From positions 310,001 to 374,000 of the forward strand of contig CAWBCR010000017.1 of NCBI GenBank assembly GCA_963787375.1: a stretch of DNA of 64,000 nucleotides, written 5' to 3'. This DNA comes from CAWBCR01 sp963787375. Its GTDB lineage: Bacteria > Chloroflexota > Anaerolineae > Aggregatilineales > UBA3940. Below the pieces are notes generated by a model. The model saw only the letters and a program-made list of their open reading frames with translations. It had not been told where the DNA came from and searched no databases. Positions 34,595 to 43,334 of the stretch are shown in pieces (position 1 is the stretch's first letter; every line of letters begins with the position of its first letter). The translations under genes and the position numbers were made by a program.

Positions 34595-36475
34595 ATGACT
34601 TACGTAATCGGCACAGCGGGCCATGTCGACCACGGCAAATCGACGCTGGTCAAGGCGCTGACCGGCATCGACCCGGACCGGCTGGCGGAAGAAAAAGCGC
34701 GCGAGATGACGATCGACCTGGGCTTTGCGTGGCTCACGCTGCCCAGCGGTGAGACGGTTGGCATCGTCGATGTGCCGGGGCACCGCGATTTTATCGAGAA
34801 CATGCTGGCCGGTGTGGGCGGCATCGACCTGGCGCTGTTCGTAGTGGCCGCTGACGAGGGCGTAATGCCACAAACGCGCGAGCACCTGGCGATCCTTGAC
34901 CTGCTCGAAGTGCAGGGCGGGGTTGTCGCGCTGACCAAGATCGACATGGTAAGCGACCCCGAATGGCTGGACCTCGTCACGCTCGACCTACAGGAAATCC
35001 TCAGCGGGACGGCGCTCGACGGCGCGCCCATCGTGCCTGTCTCGGCCCGGACCGGCGAAGGGCTCGATGACCTGCTGGCGACGCTCGACGCGGCGTTAAG
35101 CGGTCGCCCCCCACGCGCCGATCGGGGCCGCCCGCGCCTGCCCGTCGATCGCGTGTTCACCATCAGTGGATTTGGCACGGTCGTCACCGGCACCCTCAGC
35201 GACGGCTCGCTGCGTGTGGGCGACGAAGTTGAGATCGCCCCATCCGGCAGGCGGGCCCGCGTGCGGGGGCTGCAAAGCCACAAAGAGACGCTTGACTCCG
35301 CGCTGCCCGGCAGCCGGGTGGCGATTAACCTGGCTGGGGTCGACCGCAATGACGTGAAGCGCGGCGATGTGGTCGCTGCGCCGGGGCTGCTGCGCGGCAC
35401 GACATTGGTCGACGTGCAGCTCAGGCACCTGGAGGACGTCGGGCGTCCGCTCAGACACAACGCCGAGGTCAAGTTCTTCAGCGGCGCGGCGGAGACGGTG
35501 GCCCACGTGCGGCTCGTCGGCGACCGTGAGCTTGCGCCGGGCGCGATGGGCTGGCTTCAACTGCGACTGATCGATCCGCTTGCGCTGGACAAGGGCGACC
35601 GTTTCATTCTGCGCTACCCCTCCCCACCCCAGACTATCGGCGGCGGCACGATCCTCGACCCGCATCCGCCGCACCGCTGGCGGCGCTTCAAGCCGGAAGC
35701 GATCACACGCTTCGAGACGCTGGCGGCGGGCACACCTGACGAGCTGCTGCTGAACGTGCTCGAAGGTCAGCCCGGGCTGTCACCTGCCCAGGCTGCGCAG
35801 GCAACAGGCCTGAGCGCAGATGAGGTCGAGGCAGCAGCGCAGGCGCTCGTTGAGCGGGGCGAGGCGCTGGTTCCTGAGGCTGGCTGGCTGATGGCGCGTG
35901 CATCGTGGGAGCGGCTGGCCGGGCAGATCGCCCGGGAGGTGGGCGCTTATCATCACAGCTACCCACTGCGGCCCGGCATGCCACGCGAGGCGCTGCGCAG
36001 CCGGATGGCGGTTGACGGTAAGCTGTTTGGCGTGCTGCTGTCGCTAGCTGGCGAAGCCGGGGTCGTCGTCGATGAGGGGACGCAGGTGCGACTGCCGGAG
36101 CACGCGGTGACGTTCTCCGAGGCGCAGCAGGCTGCCGTTGGGCGGCTGGTGGCGCAGATTGAGCGCAATCCGGCCACGCCGCCGAGCGTCAAAGAGGCAA
36201 CTGAGATGGTAGGGGAAGATGTGCTGCAGGCGCTTGTCGAGCGTGGCAACCTGGTGCAGGTCAGCCCGGAGGTATTTTTCGACGCGGATACGTTCAGTCG
36301 GATGGTGCAGCAGGTTGAGGACTACATCGCGGCACACGGCGCGATCACGGTGGGGCAGGCGCGCGACCTGTTCGACACCAGCCGCAAATACGTGCTGGCG
36401 CTGCTGGAATACCTGGACGGCGCGGGTGTGACAAAACGGGTGGGAGATGAGCGCACGCTGCGGCACTCCCGTTAG
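34595..36475 (+). CDS. selB: Selenocysteine-specific translation elongation factor SelB
   Basis: GTPase that carries selenocysteyl-tRNA to UGA codons marked by a SECIS hairpin. G1 motif GTAGHVDHGKSTLVKALTG, G3 DVPGHRDFIENM and G4 TKIDM are all present. Unlike EF-Tu, the switch region reads REMTIDLGFAWL, which is typical of SelB. Domains 2 and 3 follow (VFTISGFGTVVTGTLSDGSL). A C-terminal part of about 250 residues forms winged-helix repeats that bind the SECIS RNA. Length is 626 residues. Its presence means the organism reads some UGA codons as selenocysteine, which supports the two UGA-containing hdrA genes in this window. selA, selD and selC are not in the window. Confidence 0.95.
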   Translation: MTYVIGTAGHVDHGKSTLVKALTGIDPDRLAEEKAREMTIDLGFAWLTLPSGETVGIVDVPGHRDFIENMLAGVGGIDLALFVVAADEGVMPQTREHLAILDLLEVQGGVVALTKIDMVSDPEWLDLVTLDLQEILSGTALDGAPIVPVSARTGEGLDDLLATLDAALSGRPPRADRGRPRLPVDRVFTISGFGTVVTGTLSDGSLRVGDEVEIAPSGRRARVRGLQSHKETLDSALPGSRVAINLAGVDRNDVKRGDVVAAPGLLRGTTLVDVQLRHLEDVGRPLRHNAEVKFFSGAAETVAHVRLVGDRELAPGAMGWLQLRLIDPLALDKGDRFILRYPSPPQTIGGGTILDPHPPHRWRRFKPEAITRFETLAAGTPDELLLNVLEGQPGLSPAQAAQATGLSADEVEAAAQALVERGEALVPEAGWLMARASWERLAGQIAREVGAYHHSYPLRPGMPREALRSRMAVDGKLFGVLLSLAGEAGVVVDEGTQVRLPEHAVTFSEAQQAAVGRLVAQIERNPATPPSVKEATEMVGEDVLQALVERGNLVQVSPEVFFDADTFSRMVQQVEDYIAAHGAITVGQARDLFDTSRKYVLALLEYLDGAGVTKRVGDERTLRHSR

Positions 36476-36479
36476 CGGC

Positions 36480-36764
36480 TCAGTATGCCTTAATGAAGAT
36501 GCTGTAGAAGACCACCGCGCCCAGCATCGTGCATCCAAACAGCAGCGTGACGGCAGCCAGCGCCAGCAGCCAGTGCACCGCCGGGTGCAGCGGAAGACGT
36601 CGGCGGCGGCAAAACAGCCGGATACGTGGCGGCCATGGCTCATAACCAACCAGTGGGTCATTCGCAAGATGGTTGAGCATCAACTGCCGGCGCAGAGGGT
36701 TGTTCGCATAGCCGTATTTGCCCGGCAGATATGGTTTTCGGCCTCGATCAGCTACCAGCCTCAT
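36480..36764 (-). CDS. Small membrane protein of unknown function
   Basis: About 94 residues. A basic N-terminal half (MRLVADRGRKPYLPGKYGYA, RLFCRRRRLPLHP) is followed by one or two hydrophobic segments (WLLALAAVTLLFGCTMLGAV). The ATG at 36764 has AGGA upstream. It is convergent with selB, and its 3' end lies four bases from the selB stop. I do not recognise a family. Confidence 0.5.
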   Translation of the reverse strand: MRLVADRGRKPYLPGKYGYANNPLRRQLMLNHLANDPLVGYEPWPPRIRLFCRRRRLPLHPAVHWLLALAAVTLLFGCTMLGAVVFYSIFIKAY

Positions 36765-36869
36765 GGTTTTTCCTGCCTGCAACCACTACACCGATCCTCA
36801 CCTTTACTATATCAGAAAACAAACCTGCGTGCTTGACAGGAACCTGTCAGTGGCGCGGGTTATGCTGAC

Positions 36870-36901
36870 AAAAAACGGCCCCTCTTGCATAGAGGGGCCG
36901 T
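36870..36901 (-). terminator. Intrinsic terminator of groES-groEL
   Basis: Stem of 11 base pairs (36875-36885 with 36891-36901) and loop ATGCA on the minus strand, followed by six T residues. Confidence 0.9.
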
Positions 36902-36925
36902 GAGCGTGCTTCTGCCTGCCTGAGT

Positions 36926-38554
36926 TTAGTACTCGGGCATAGGCGGCATCGGCTTCTCGTCCTGCGGGATGTCGGTGATCAGCGCCTCGGTGGTCAGGAT
37001 CATCGCCGCGATGCTGGCCGCGTTCTCCAGCGCGCCGCGCGTCACCTTGGCCGGGTCGATGATGCCGGCCTTGATCATGTCGGCGAACTTGTCGGTGATC
37101 ACGTCGTAGCCGATCTTGTCGTTCTTCTCGTCCTTCTGCATCCGGCGGACGCTGTCGATGATGACCGCGCCATCCTGGCCGGCGTTGGCCGCGATCTTAT
37201 GCATCGGGGCCTACAACGCCGTGCGGACGATGTCCACGCCGGTCTGCTCGTCCGGGTAGTCCATCTTGACCTTGTCGAGCTTGCTGATGGCGTTGATCAG
37301 CGCCACGCCGCCGCCGGGCACTATGCCCTCCTCGACGGCCGCGCGGGTCGCGCTCAGCGCATCCTCGACGCGGTGCTTCTTTTCCTTCAGCTCAACCTCG
37401 GTCGCCGCGCCGACGCGGATGATGGCCACGCCGCCGGCCAGCTTCGCCAGCCGCTCCTGGAGCTTCTCCTTGTCGTAGTCTGAGGTGCTCTGCTCGATGC
37501 TGACCTTGATCTCCTCGATGCGGCCCTTGATCTGCGCTTTTCGTCGCCGTGACCGTCGATGATGGTGGTGTCGTCCTTGGTCGAAACGACCTTTTCGCGC
37601 CGTGCCCAGGTCCTCGATGGTGGCGCTGTCGAGCTTGCGGCCGACCTCCTCGGAGATGACGGTGCCGCCGGTCAGGATCGCGATATCCTGCAGCATCGCC
37701 TTGCGGCGGTCGCCGAAGCCAGGGGCCTTGACGGCCAGCACGTTGAACATGCCGCGCAGCTTGTTGAGCACCAGGGTGGCCAGCGCCTCGCCGTCGATGT
37801 CCTCGGCGATGATGACCAGCTCGCGCTTGCCGCGATTGAGCAGCTTCTCAAGAACGGGCATGATGTCGGCGGCAGCCGAAATCTTCTTGTCGTAGATCAG
37901 GATGTAGGGCTCTTCGATCACAGATTCCATGGTCTCAGGGGTGGTGACGAAGTAGGCGCTGATGTAGCCGCGGTCGAACTGCATACCCTCGACGTACTCG
38001 GTCTCAAAAGCGAGGCCCTTGCTCTCCTCGACGGTGATGACGCCGTCCTTGCCGACCTTCCACATGACCTCGGCGATCAGCTCGCCGATCTCACGGTCCT
38101 GCGCGGAGATCGACGCCACGCTGGCGATTTCTTCCTGCGTGTCGATCTCGACGGCCTGCTTGAGCACGGCCTGCGAGACGGCGTCGGTCGCGGCCTCGAT
38201 GCCACGCTTGAGCAGCATCGGGTTTGCACCGGCGGCCACGTTCTTCAGGCCCTCGTTGACCATCGCCTGGGCCAGCACGATGCTGGTGGTGGTGCCATCG
38301 CCGGCGATGTCGTTAGTCTTGGTGGCGGCTTCCTTCAGAAGCTGGGCGCCCATGTTCTCGTAGGGGTCTTCCAGCTCGATTTCCTTGGCGACCGTCACGC
38401 CGTCGTGGGTGATGGTCGGCGCGCCGAACTTCTTGTCGAGCGCCACGTTGCGGCCCTTGGGGCCAAGGGTGGTGGTGACTGCGTTTGCGAGAACGTCGAC
38501 GCCGTATTTGAGCTTGCGGCGTGCTTCCTCGGAAAAAGCTAGCTGCTTGGGCAT
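36926..38554 (-). CDS. groL: Chaperonin GroEL (in-frame TAG and two compensating frameshifts)
   Basis: 60 kDa chaperonin that folds proteins with GroES. The start reads MPKQLAFSEEARRKLKYGVD, and the ATP-binding motif TTLGPKGRNVALDKK and DGTTTSIVLAQAMV are intact. The span is exactly 543 codons, as expected. Three lesions are seen: one extra base near 37603, one missing base near 37544 (which restores the frame), and TAG instead of CAG at 37213-37211 in RTAL-TAG-APMHKIAANAG. The protein ends MPPMPEY rather than the common Gly-Gly-Met tail. The shifts are probably sequence errors. The TAG could be an error or a real nonsense mutation; if real, the last 95 residues would be lost. CIRCE control is shown upstream. 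Confidence 0.85.
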
Positions 38555-38613
38555 AGGATACTAACCTCCGTTATAGCTGGTATGTCGTGTGATGAATGCG
38601 TGTCAAAGAAGTG

Positions 38614-38913
38614 TCAGGACTCGACGATGGCCAGAATGTCGCTTTCCTTGAGGATAAGCAGCTTCTTGCCGTCGAGCTTGATCTCGGTGCCGGAGTACTT
38701 GGCAAACAGGATGGTCTGCCCGACTTCAACGTCCATCTGAATGCGTTTGCCGTCGTCATCTTTGCGGCCAGCGCCAACTGCCAGTATCTCGCCCTGCTGC
38801 GGTTTTTCCTTGGCCGTTTCGGGCAGAATGAGCTGGCCATCTGCGAAGGTTTCCTCGCGCTCGATGGGTTCGACGACAACGCGGTCCCCTAGTGGGCGCA
38901 ACTGAAGTGCCAT
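38614..38913 (-). CDS. groS: Co-chaperonin GroES
   Basis: 10 kDa lid of the GroEL chamber, 99 residues. Typical start LRPLGDRVVVEPIEREE, mobile-loop region TFADGQLILPETAKEKPQQG, and the conserved GEILAVGAGRKDDDGKR. It precedes groEL by 59 bases on the same strand and is the first gene of the heat-shock operon behind a CIRCE operator. Confidence 0.95.
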   Translation of the reverse strand: MALQLRPLGDRVVVEPIEREETFADGQLILPETAKEKPQQGEILAVGAGRKDDDGKRIQMDVEVGQTILFAKYSGTEIKLDGKKLLILKESDILAIVES

Positions 38914-38969
38914 AAGTCGATGCCTCCTTGGTATGGCGTGTTGCTATCTGAATGTGCCTGTATCGGTAA

Positions 38970-38996
38970 TTAGCACTCGCATCGTTAGAGTGCTAA
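38970..38996. promoter_or_regulatory. CIRCE operator (HrcA site)
   Basis: Perfect CIRCE: TTAGCACTC, nine bases, GAGTGCTAA. HrcA bound here represses groES-groEL until heat or misfolded proteins titrate GroEL. Confidence 0.97.
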
Positions 38997-39007
38997 TTGT
39001 CGAGGCT

Positions 39008-39037
39008 AGTATAACGCTCTGCCACGGAGGATGTCAA
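39008..39037 (-). promoter_or_regulatory. Sigma-70 promoter of groES-groEL
   Basis: On the minus strand a perfect TTGACA (39032-39037), an 18-base spacer and TATACT (39008-39013). The CIRCE lies at the predicted transcription start. Confidence 0.8.
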
Positions 39038-39087
39038 GGGATCACGGAGGATTTCTTATGCAATTCCAATACGCACCGGGACACAGA

Positions 39088-39119
39088 ACAGCGCCCACCC
39101 TTTTCAGGGCAGGCGCTGT
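39088..39119 (-). terminator. Hairpin downstream of the TPR gene, probable terminator
   Basis: On the minus strand ACAGCGCC pairs with GGCGCTGT, and inside it CCCT pairs with AGGG around a GAAA tetraloop. The tail TCTGTGT has few U residues. Confidence 0.55.
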
Positions 39120-39158
39120 AGGTCTGAAGGAGGTGGCTGTCTGGACCAACGGGCTCGA

Positions 39159-40838
39159 TCACATCATGGGTGTGCGGCCCACACTGCTGTTTTCGTCCAC
39201 GTCACCTCCGTTACCGTCCTCGGTTGGGCGATTGGAGGCTTCATTTCCATTATCGTATAGATTTCCTCCGCTGTAAAGTCCATCCGGCGGATTTCCCTGA
39301 GCCGTGGCAAACAGCGGGCCGGCAAGCGGGGCAGCATCGTCGAGTGGGGTGAGCGGTGGCTCCTCAGCTGGCGGTCCTGGGATGGCCTCCAGCGCGGCGA
39401 TAAGCTCTTTGACCTGATCGAGCCGGCCTGACTTGAGCCGCGTGAATGTCTCCTCGGCCTGCTCGGCGTAGGTCCACGCCTGCTCGGTGAGGCCCATCGC
39501 ATAATACAGGTTGCCCAGGTTGAGGCATACCACGGCCCGCTCATGCGGGTCTCCCTCCCGGTCGAACGTGTCAAGCGCCTCCACGAACAGCGATTCTGCG
39601 CGATCGTAGGTCCCCTGCTGCTTGTACAGGATCGCCTGATGGCACTTGACCATTGCCAACCCGGCCTCATCACCTACCGCGCGCAGCAACTGCACGGCCT
39701 GGACGTAATCGGCCTGCGCGCGCGACCACTCGCCCAGATCGTCGCGGATCGCGCCCCGCTGGGCCAGGCAGCGCGCCTGAAGCGCCGCGCTCTTAATCTG
39801 CAACGCGCCGGCGAGCGCCTCCTCGACGGCCTGCAGCGCCTCCTCACGCTGGCCGAGCATCTTGTGCGCCAGCGAAAGATTAAACAGGGCGATGACGGCG
39901 TCTGGTTGGGCCTCAGGCGCAGCCTCGAAGGTGCGCAGGCTGCGGCGATAGGTCTTAATGGCATTCTGGACGCGACCGGAGAGCAGCTCCAGATTGGCGA
40001 TGTTGTTCAGCGCCGATGCGGCATCGACGTCGTGTTTCTCACGCTCGAAGACATTGCGCGCGTCCTCGTAGGCGCGGCGTGCTTCGGGCCATTCTCCCTG
40101 GTCGCGCAGCCAGTGGCCGAGCAGCATCAGGCGCTCGGCAGCGGTGATCGGCCTGCCGCGTTTGCCGGCAATGGCCGACCAGCGACGGAATGCAGTCAGG
40201 GTTGTTTCCGTGTCGTTGGCAGTGCGGGCGACAGCCGTCTGGACTGCCGCTGCGTCTTCGTAGTCAGGGTCCAGCGTGAGGGCCGACGAGGCCGCAGCCA
40301 GAGCCAGCTCATTCTGATTGCGAGCCCAGGCGGCGCGGGCCTGCGCCACCTGCCGGAACGCCTCGAAGCTGGCCGGGCGCGGGATGGCGTTCACCCGCTG
40401 CCGCAGCGGATCGTCTACCGATATCCCCAGCCGCTCGATGATCGCCAGAACAACCTGAGCGACTGCGCGGTTGAAGGCCGGCAGCGGGAACGAAATCTCA
40501 AGAGGCGCTGCGGGCACATCTGGGGCGATGACGAACAACCGCAGCCCGAGCATCTTGGCCTCATCATCTAACACGTAGCGGCCATGCACCAGCGCCTGCA
40601 TCTTGAGATTGCGACGCAGCACCTGGATGCCCTCGTCGTCAAGCGGCAGGCGCAGCTTAGAGGCGGCGATTGCGCGGGCGACGGCGTTGTAGTCGACAAC
40701 CGACAGGTCCACCTGCTGGAGGTGCTCGGAGAGCAGGCTGCTCAACAGAGCCCCTATCCAATGGGACTCTTCTGTCTCGCGGTTACCGATCAACGGCGCA
40801 ATGCCGATTTCGCCCTGTGATGCCGGTTGCTGGGCCAT
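39159..40838 (-). CDS. Tetratricopeptide-repeat protein
   Basis: About 559 residues. The N-terminal 150 residues form a separate domain (HWIGALLSSLLSEHLQQVDL, QALVHGRYVLDDEAKMLGLR) that resembles domains predicting TolB-like or regulatory modules. From about residue 200 a long TPR array follows (ASALNNIANLELLSGRVQNA, FNLSLAHKMLGQREEALQAV, VCLNLGNLYYAMGLTEQAWT). The tail is Gly/Asp/Asn-rich and low complexity. The ATG at 40838 is preferred for a nearby AGAGGAG, although the spacing is short; an ATG at 40862 is an alternative. It probably serves as a scaffold in the cytoplasm; no partner is evident. Confidence 0.75.
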   Translation of the reverse strand: MAQQPASQGEIGIAPLIGNRETEESHWIGALLSSLLSEHLQQVDLSVVDYNAVARAIAASKLRLPLDDEGIQVLRRNLKMQALVHGRYVLDDEAKMLGLRLFVIAPDVPAAPLEISFPLPAFNRAVAQVVLAIIERLGISVDDPLRQRVNAIPRPASFEAFRQVAQARAAWARNQNELALAAASSALTLDPDYEDAAAVQTAVARTANDTETTLTAFRRWSAIAGKRGRPITAAERLMLLGHWLRDQGEWPEARRAYEDARNVFEREKHDVDAASALNNIANLELLSGRVQNAIKTYRRSLRTFEAAPEAQPDAVIALFNLSLAHKMLGQREEALQAVEEALAGALQIKSAALQARCLAQRGAIRDDLGEWSRAQADYVQAVQLLRAVGDEAGLAMVKCHQAILYKQQGTYDRAESLFVEALDTFDREGDPHERAVVCLNLGNLYYAMGLTEQAWTYAEQAEETFTRLKSGRLDQVKELIAALEAIPGPPAEEPPLTPLDDAAPLAGPLFATAQGNPPDGLYSGGNLYDNGNEASNRPTEDGNGGDVDENSSVGRTPMM

Positions 40839-40957
40839 ACGGCTCCTCTGACTGATGGTCATCTGCCTGATTGTGCACCATAACGAGCGGGGATGCCAAT
40901 GCGCCCGCCTGCGGGTTATACTTGGATCGCGATCCCCTTACCCGCTGTGTGGAGACG

Positions 40958-43334
40958 ATGGCGATCAAACACAACACTGCCGCACGTCACGCCTATCCAA
41001 CGCACCACATACCAGTTGTGTCGCTGTCTGTCGCGATACTGCTGGCCGCCGCGCTGATGCGGATGGCGCGCCTCAACGCCGCACCGCTGTATCTCGACGA
41101 GTCTACCCACACGTGGTGGGCCCAGCAGATCGTCAACCAGCAGGCGAATTGGACCGTTGGTGTGGAGCATAACAAGGTCCTCTTCCCAATAGTCTTCTCG
41201 CTCCTTCACCCCGTTGGTCCCGAAAGTCCCTTTCTGGGCAGGATAGTGTCGGTGCTGGGTGGCGTCTTGAGCGCAGCGGCGTGCATTGGCATGGGGCGGC
41301 TGCTTGACGAGGATCGCACCGGTCTGCTGGCCGGGCTGCTGTATGCGCTGCTGCCGATGGCTGTGTTCCACGAGCGACAGGCGCTGGTCGACCCCCTGAT
41401 GGGCGCGCTGACGACGCTCAGCCTGGTGTTCATGCTGTGGCTGGTGAAACGCCCCAATGTGTGGACGGCGCTGCTGCTGGGCGTGACGCTCGGCGCGGCG
41501 TACCTGGCGAAGATCCCGGCAGAGATGTTCTTCGCGCTGCCGTTCGCCGCTGCGCTGCTGCTTGCCCCGCGTGACAGGCTGATTGGTACGCTGATCCTGA
41601 GCGCGCTGGCGGTCGGCGTGGCCTTTGTTACCTATCGAGCGGTGTATTATGCCGCCGCCCGTGAAGGTGTGACACCCGTCATCAACCAGGCCACAGAGAG
41701 TCGCATCCGGCTGTTCGCGCTTGGAAGCCCCCAGACCCTTGTCGATATCCGGCGCGATGCAAGCAACATGGCCGACTTCACCGCACACTATGTTGGCTGG
41801 CTGGCTGTGGGGCTGACCGCCCTTTCGCTAATATGGGTGGCGGGCGGGCAACGGCGGCGTGCGCTGCTGTTCCTGTGGATCCCGGCGGTGGCCTACACGC
41901 TGGTGTGGCTGCTGCTCAAGACCGAGGCCTACACGCTGCCAGCCCGCTATTTCACGTCGACGCCGGCCCCGCTGATGGTGCTGATCGCAGTCTCGGTGCG
42001 GCTGGGCTGGTCAGCGTGGCGGCTGCGCTGGCCGCGCTCGGCAGTGTGGGCTGGCAGCGCGCTGCTGGCGCTGCTCGTTATCCCCTGGTTGAGCTTCGAC
42101 ATGCAGCTGATCCGCGATGTGAATACGGCCCCATTGGCCAGAGGTGATGAGCAGTTGTATGTCACCGGCTACACCGCCGGGCAGGCATATCAGGACGCTG
42201 CCGACTATCTGTTGAGTGTGTGGCGATCCACGGGTAAGCCGGTCGACACACTGATGTATGGCGGCTACTTCTGGGAAGTCTCGGCGGCGTTGGGGCCGCG
42301 CGTAGGGGAATCAACCTGGCTGAAGCCCAATAACGGCTTCCAGTCGCTCGACATGGCCCGCTGGCTGGCCGCCGGCGACTCGGTCTACCTGCTCCAGACG
42401 AACTACGGCGGCACGATCCATACTGGCTACGCGCACGGCGCGACCTTCGAGCGAGTGCGCACCTTCGTACACCACGATGTCACGCTGATGGTGTATCGCG
42501 TCACCGGCGCACGCGGACCGCTTGCCACGCTGATTACCAATGACCGCGCGCCCGACGCCGCCCGGCTGGCCAACTCATATAGCGCGCTGGCTGCTGACCT
42601 GCGGGCTTCTCCGCCTGATGCGACGCTTGTCCTGCCACCCGACCATGCCGACACGCTGGCGGCGCTTGGCGTGCCGGGTGTCGTCCCGTTCGAGGCGCGC
42701 GTCTGGCCGCTGACGGTCGAAGCGGCGCAGCGCTGGCTCGACGGCCAATCCTATGGAGGCGCGCAGCGGATCGCGGTTGTGCAGGTTGATCCTGACCAGC
42801 TCGACCCGGCGCGGGCATTCTCGCTGGCGCTGCTTTCGCGGCTGTATCGCGAAGGCGAGACGTGGTATGGGCAGGTCAACCTGACACGTTATGTCGCCGG
42901 ACCGGCAGCGCCTGCGCTCGCGCCCTCAGACGCGCAGTGGGAGCATGCCATCAGCCTGGACGGAGTCGCCATCGTCGATCCAGCACCCTCCCCCGGCGGT
43001 GTCGTACGGATCGCGCTGTGCTGGCAGACATCCGTCCCGGTGCAGGATGTGTTCTCGGTTTTTACGCACGTGGTCGACGCGAATGGGACGCTGGTCGCGC
43101 AGTATGACTCGGTGCCCGGCGGGGGGGGTGCTGCCCATGACCATCTGGACGCCCAACCAGCCGGTCGATGACCGCTTCGCCATCCGCCTGCCCACCGACC
43201 TCGCGCCAGGGCGCTACACGCTGCGGCTGGGCATCTATCGCCCCGATAACAACCTGCGTCTGCGTGTGACACGCGGAGCGGATGCCGCGCCAGATTTCGT
43301 CAACCTGGGATACATCGACGTGCAGCCTAGATAA
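40958..43334 (+). CDS. GT-C membrane glycosyltransferase, PMT/family 39-like (one frameshift)
   Basis: Polytopic membrane enzyme that transfers a sugar from a lipid-linked donor. The GT-C acidic signature follows the first membrane helix as YLDESTHTWW. About ten membrane helices fill residues 15-420 (for example LLAGLLYALLPMAVFHERQ, LIVIPWLSF-like LLVIPWLSFDM). A long extracytoplasmic C-terminal region ends in a beta-rich domain. A run of eight G at 43121-43128 has one G too many and shifts the frame; corrected, the protein ends GYIDVQPR at 43334. Its 3' end overlaps the convergent sbcC gene by eight bases. The substrate is unknown. Confidence 0.8.

Noticed and set aside
37211..37213. TAG in groEL as a pyrrolysine or reassigned codon
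   Set aside because: Several normal genes in the window end in TAG, and no pyrrolysine machinery is seen. A base error or nonsense mutation is simpler.
37559..38542. 327-codon plus-strand frame
   Set aside because: Antisense to groEL; composition only reflects the codon pattern of the real gene.
39543..40571. 342-codon plus-strand frame
   Set aside because: Antisense to the TPR gene and without recognisable protein features.
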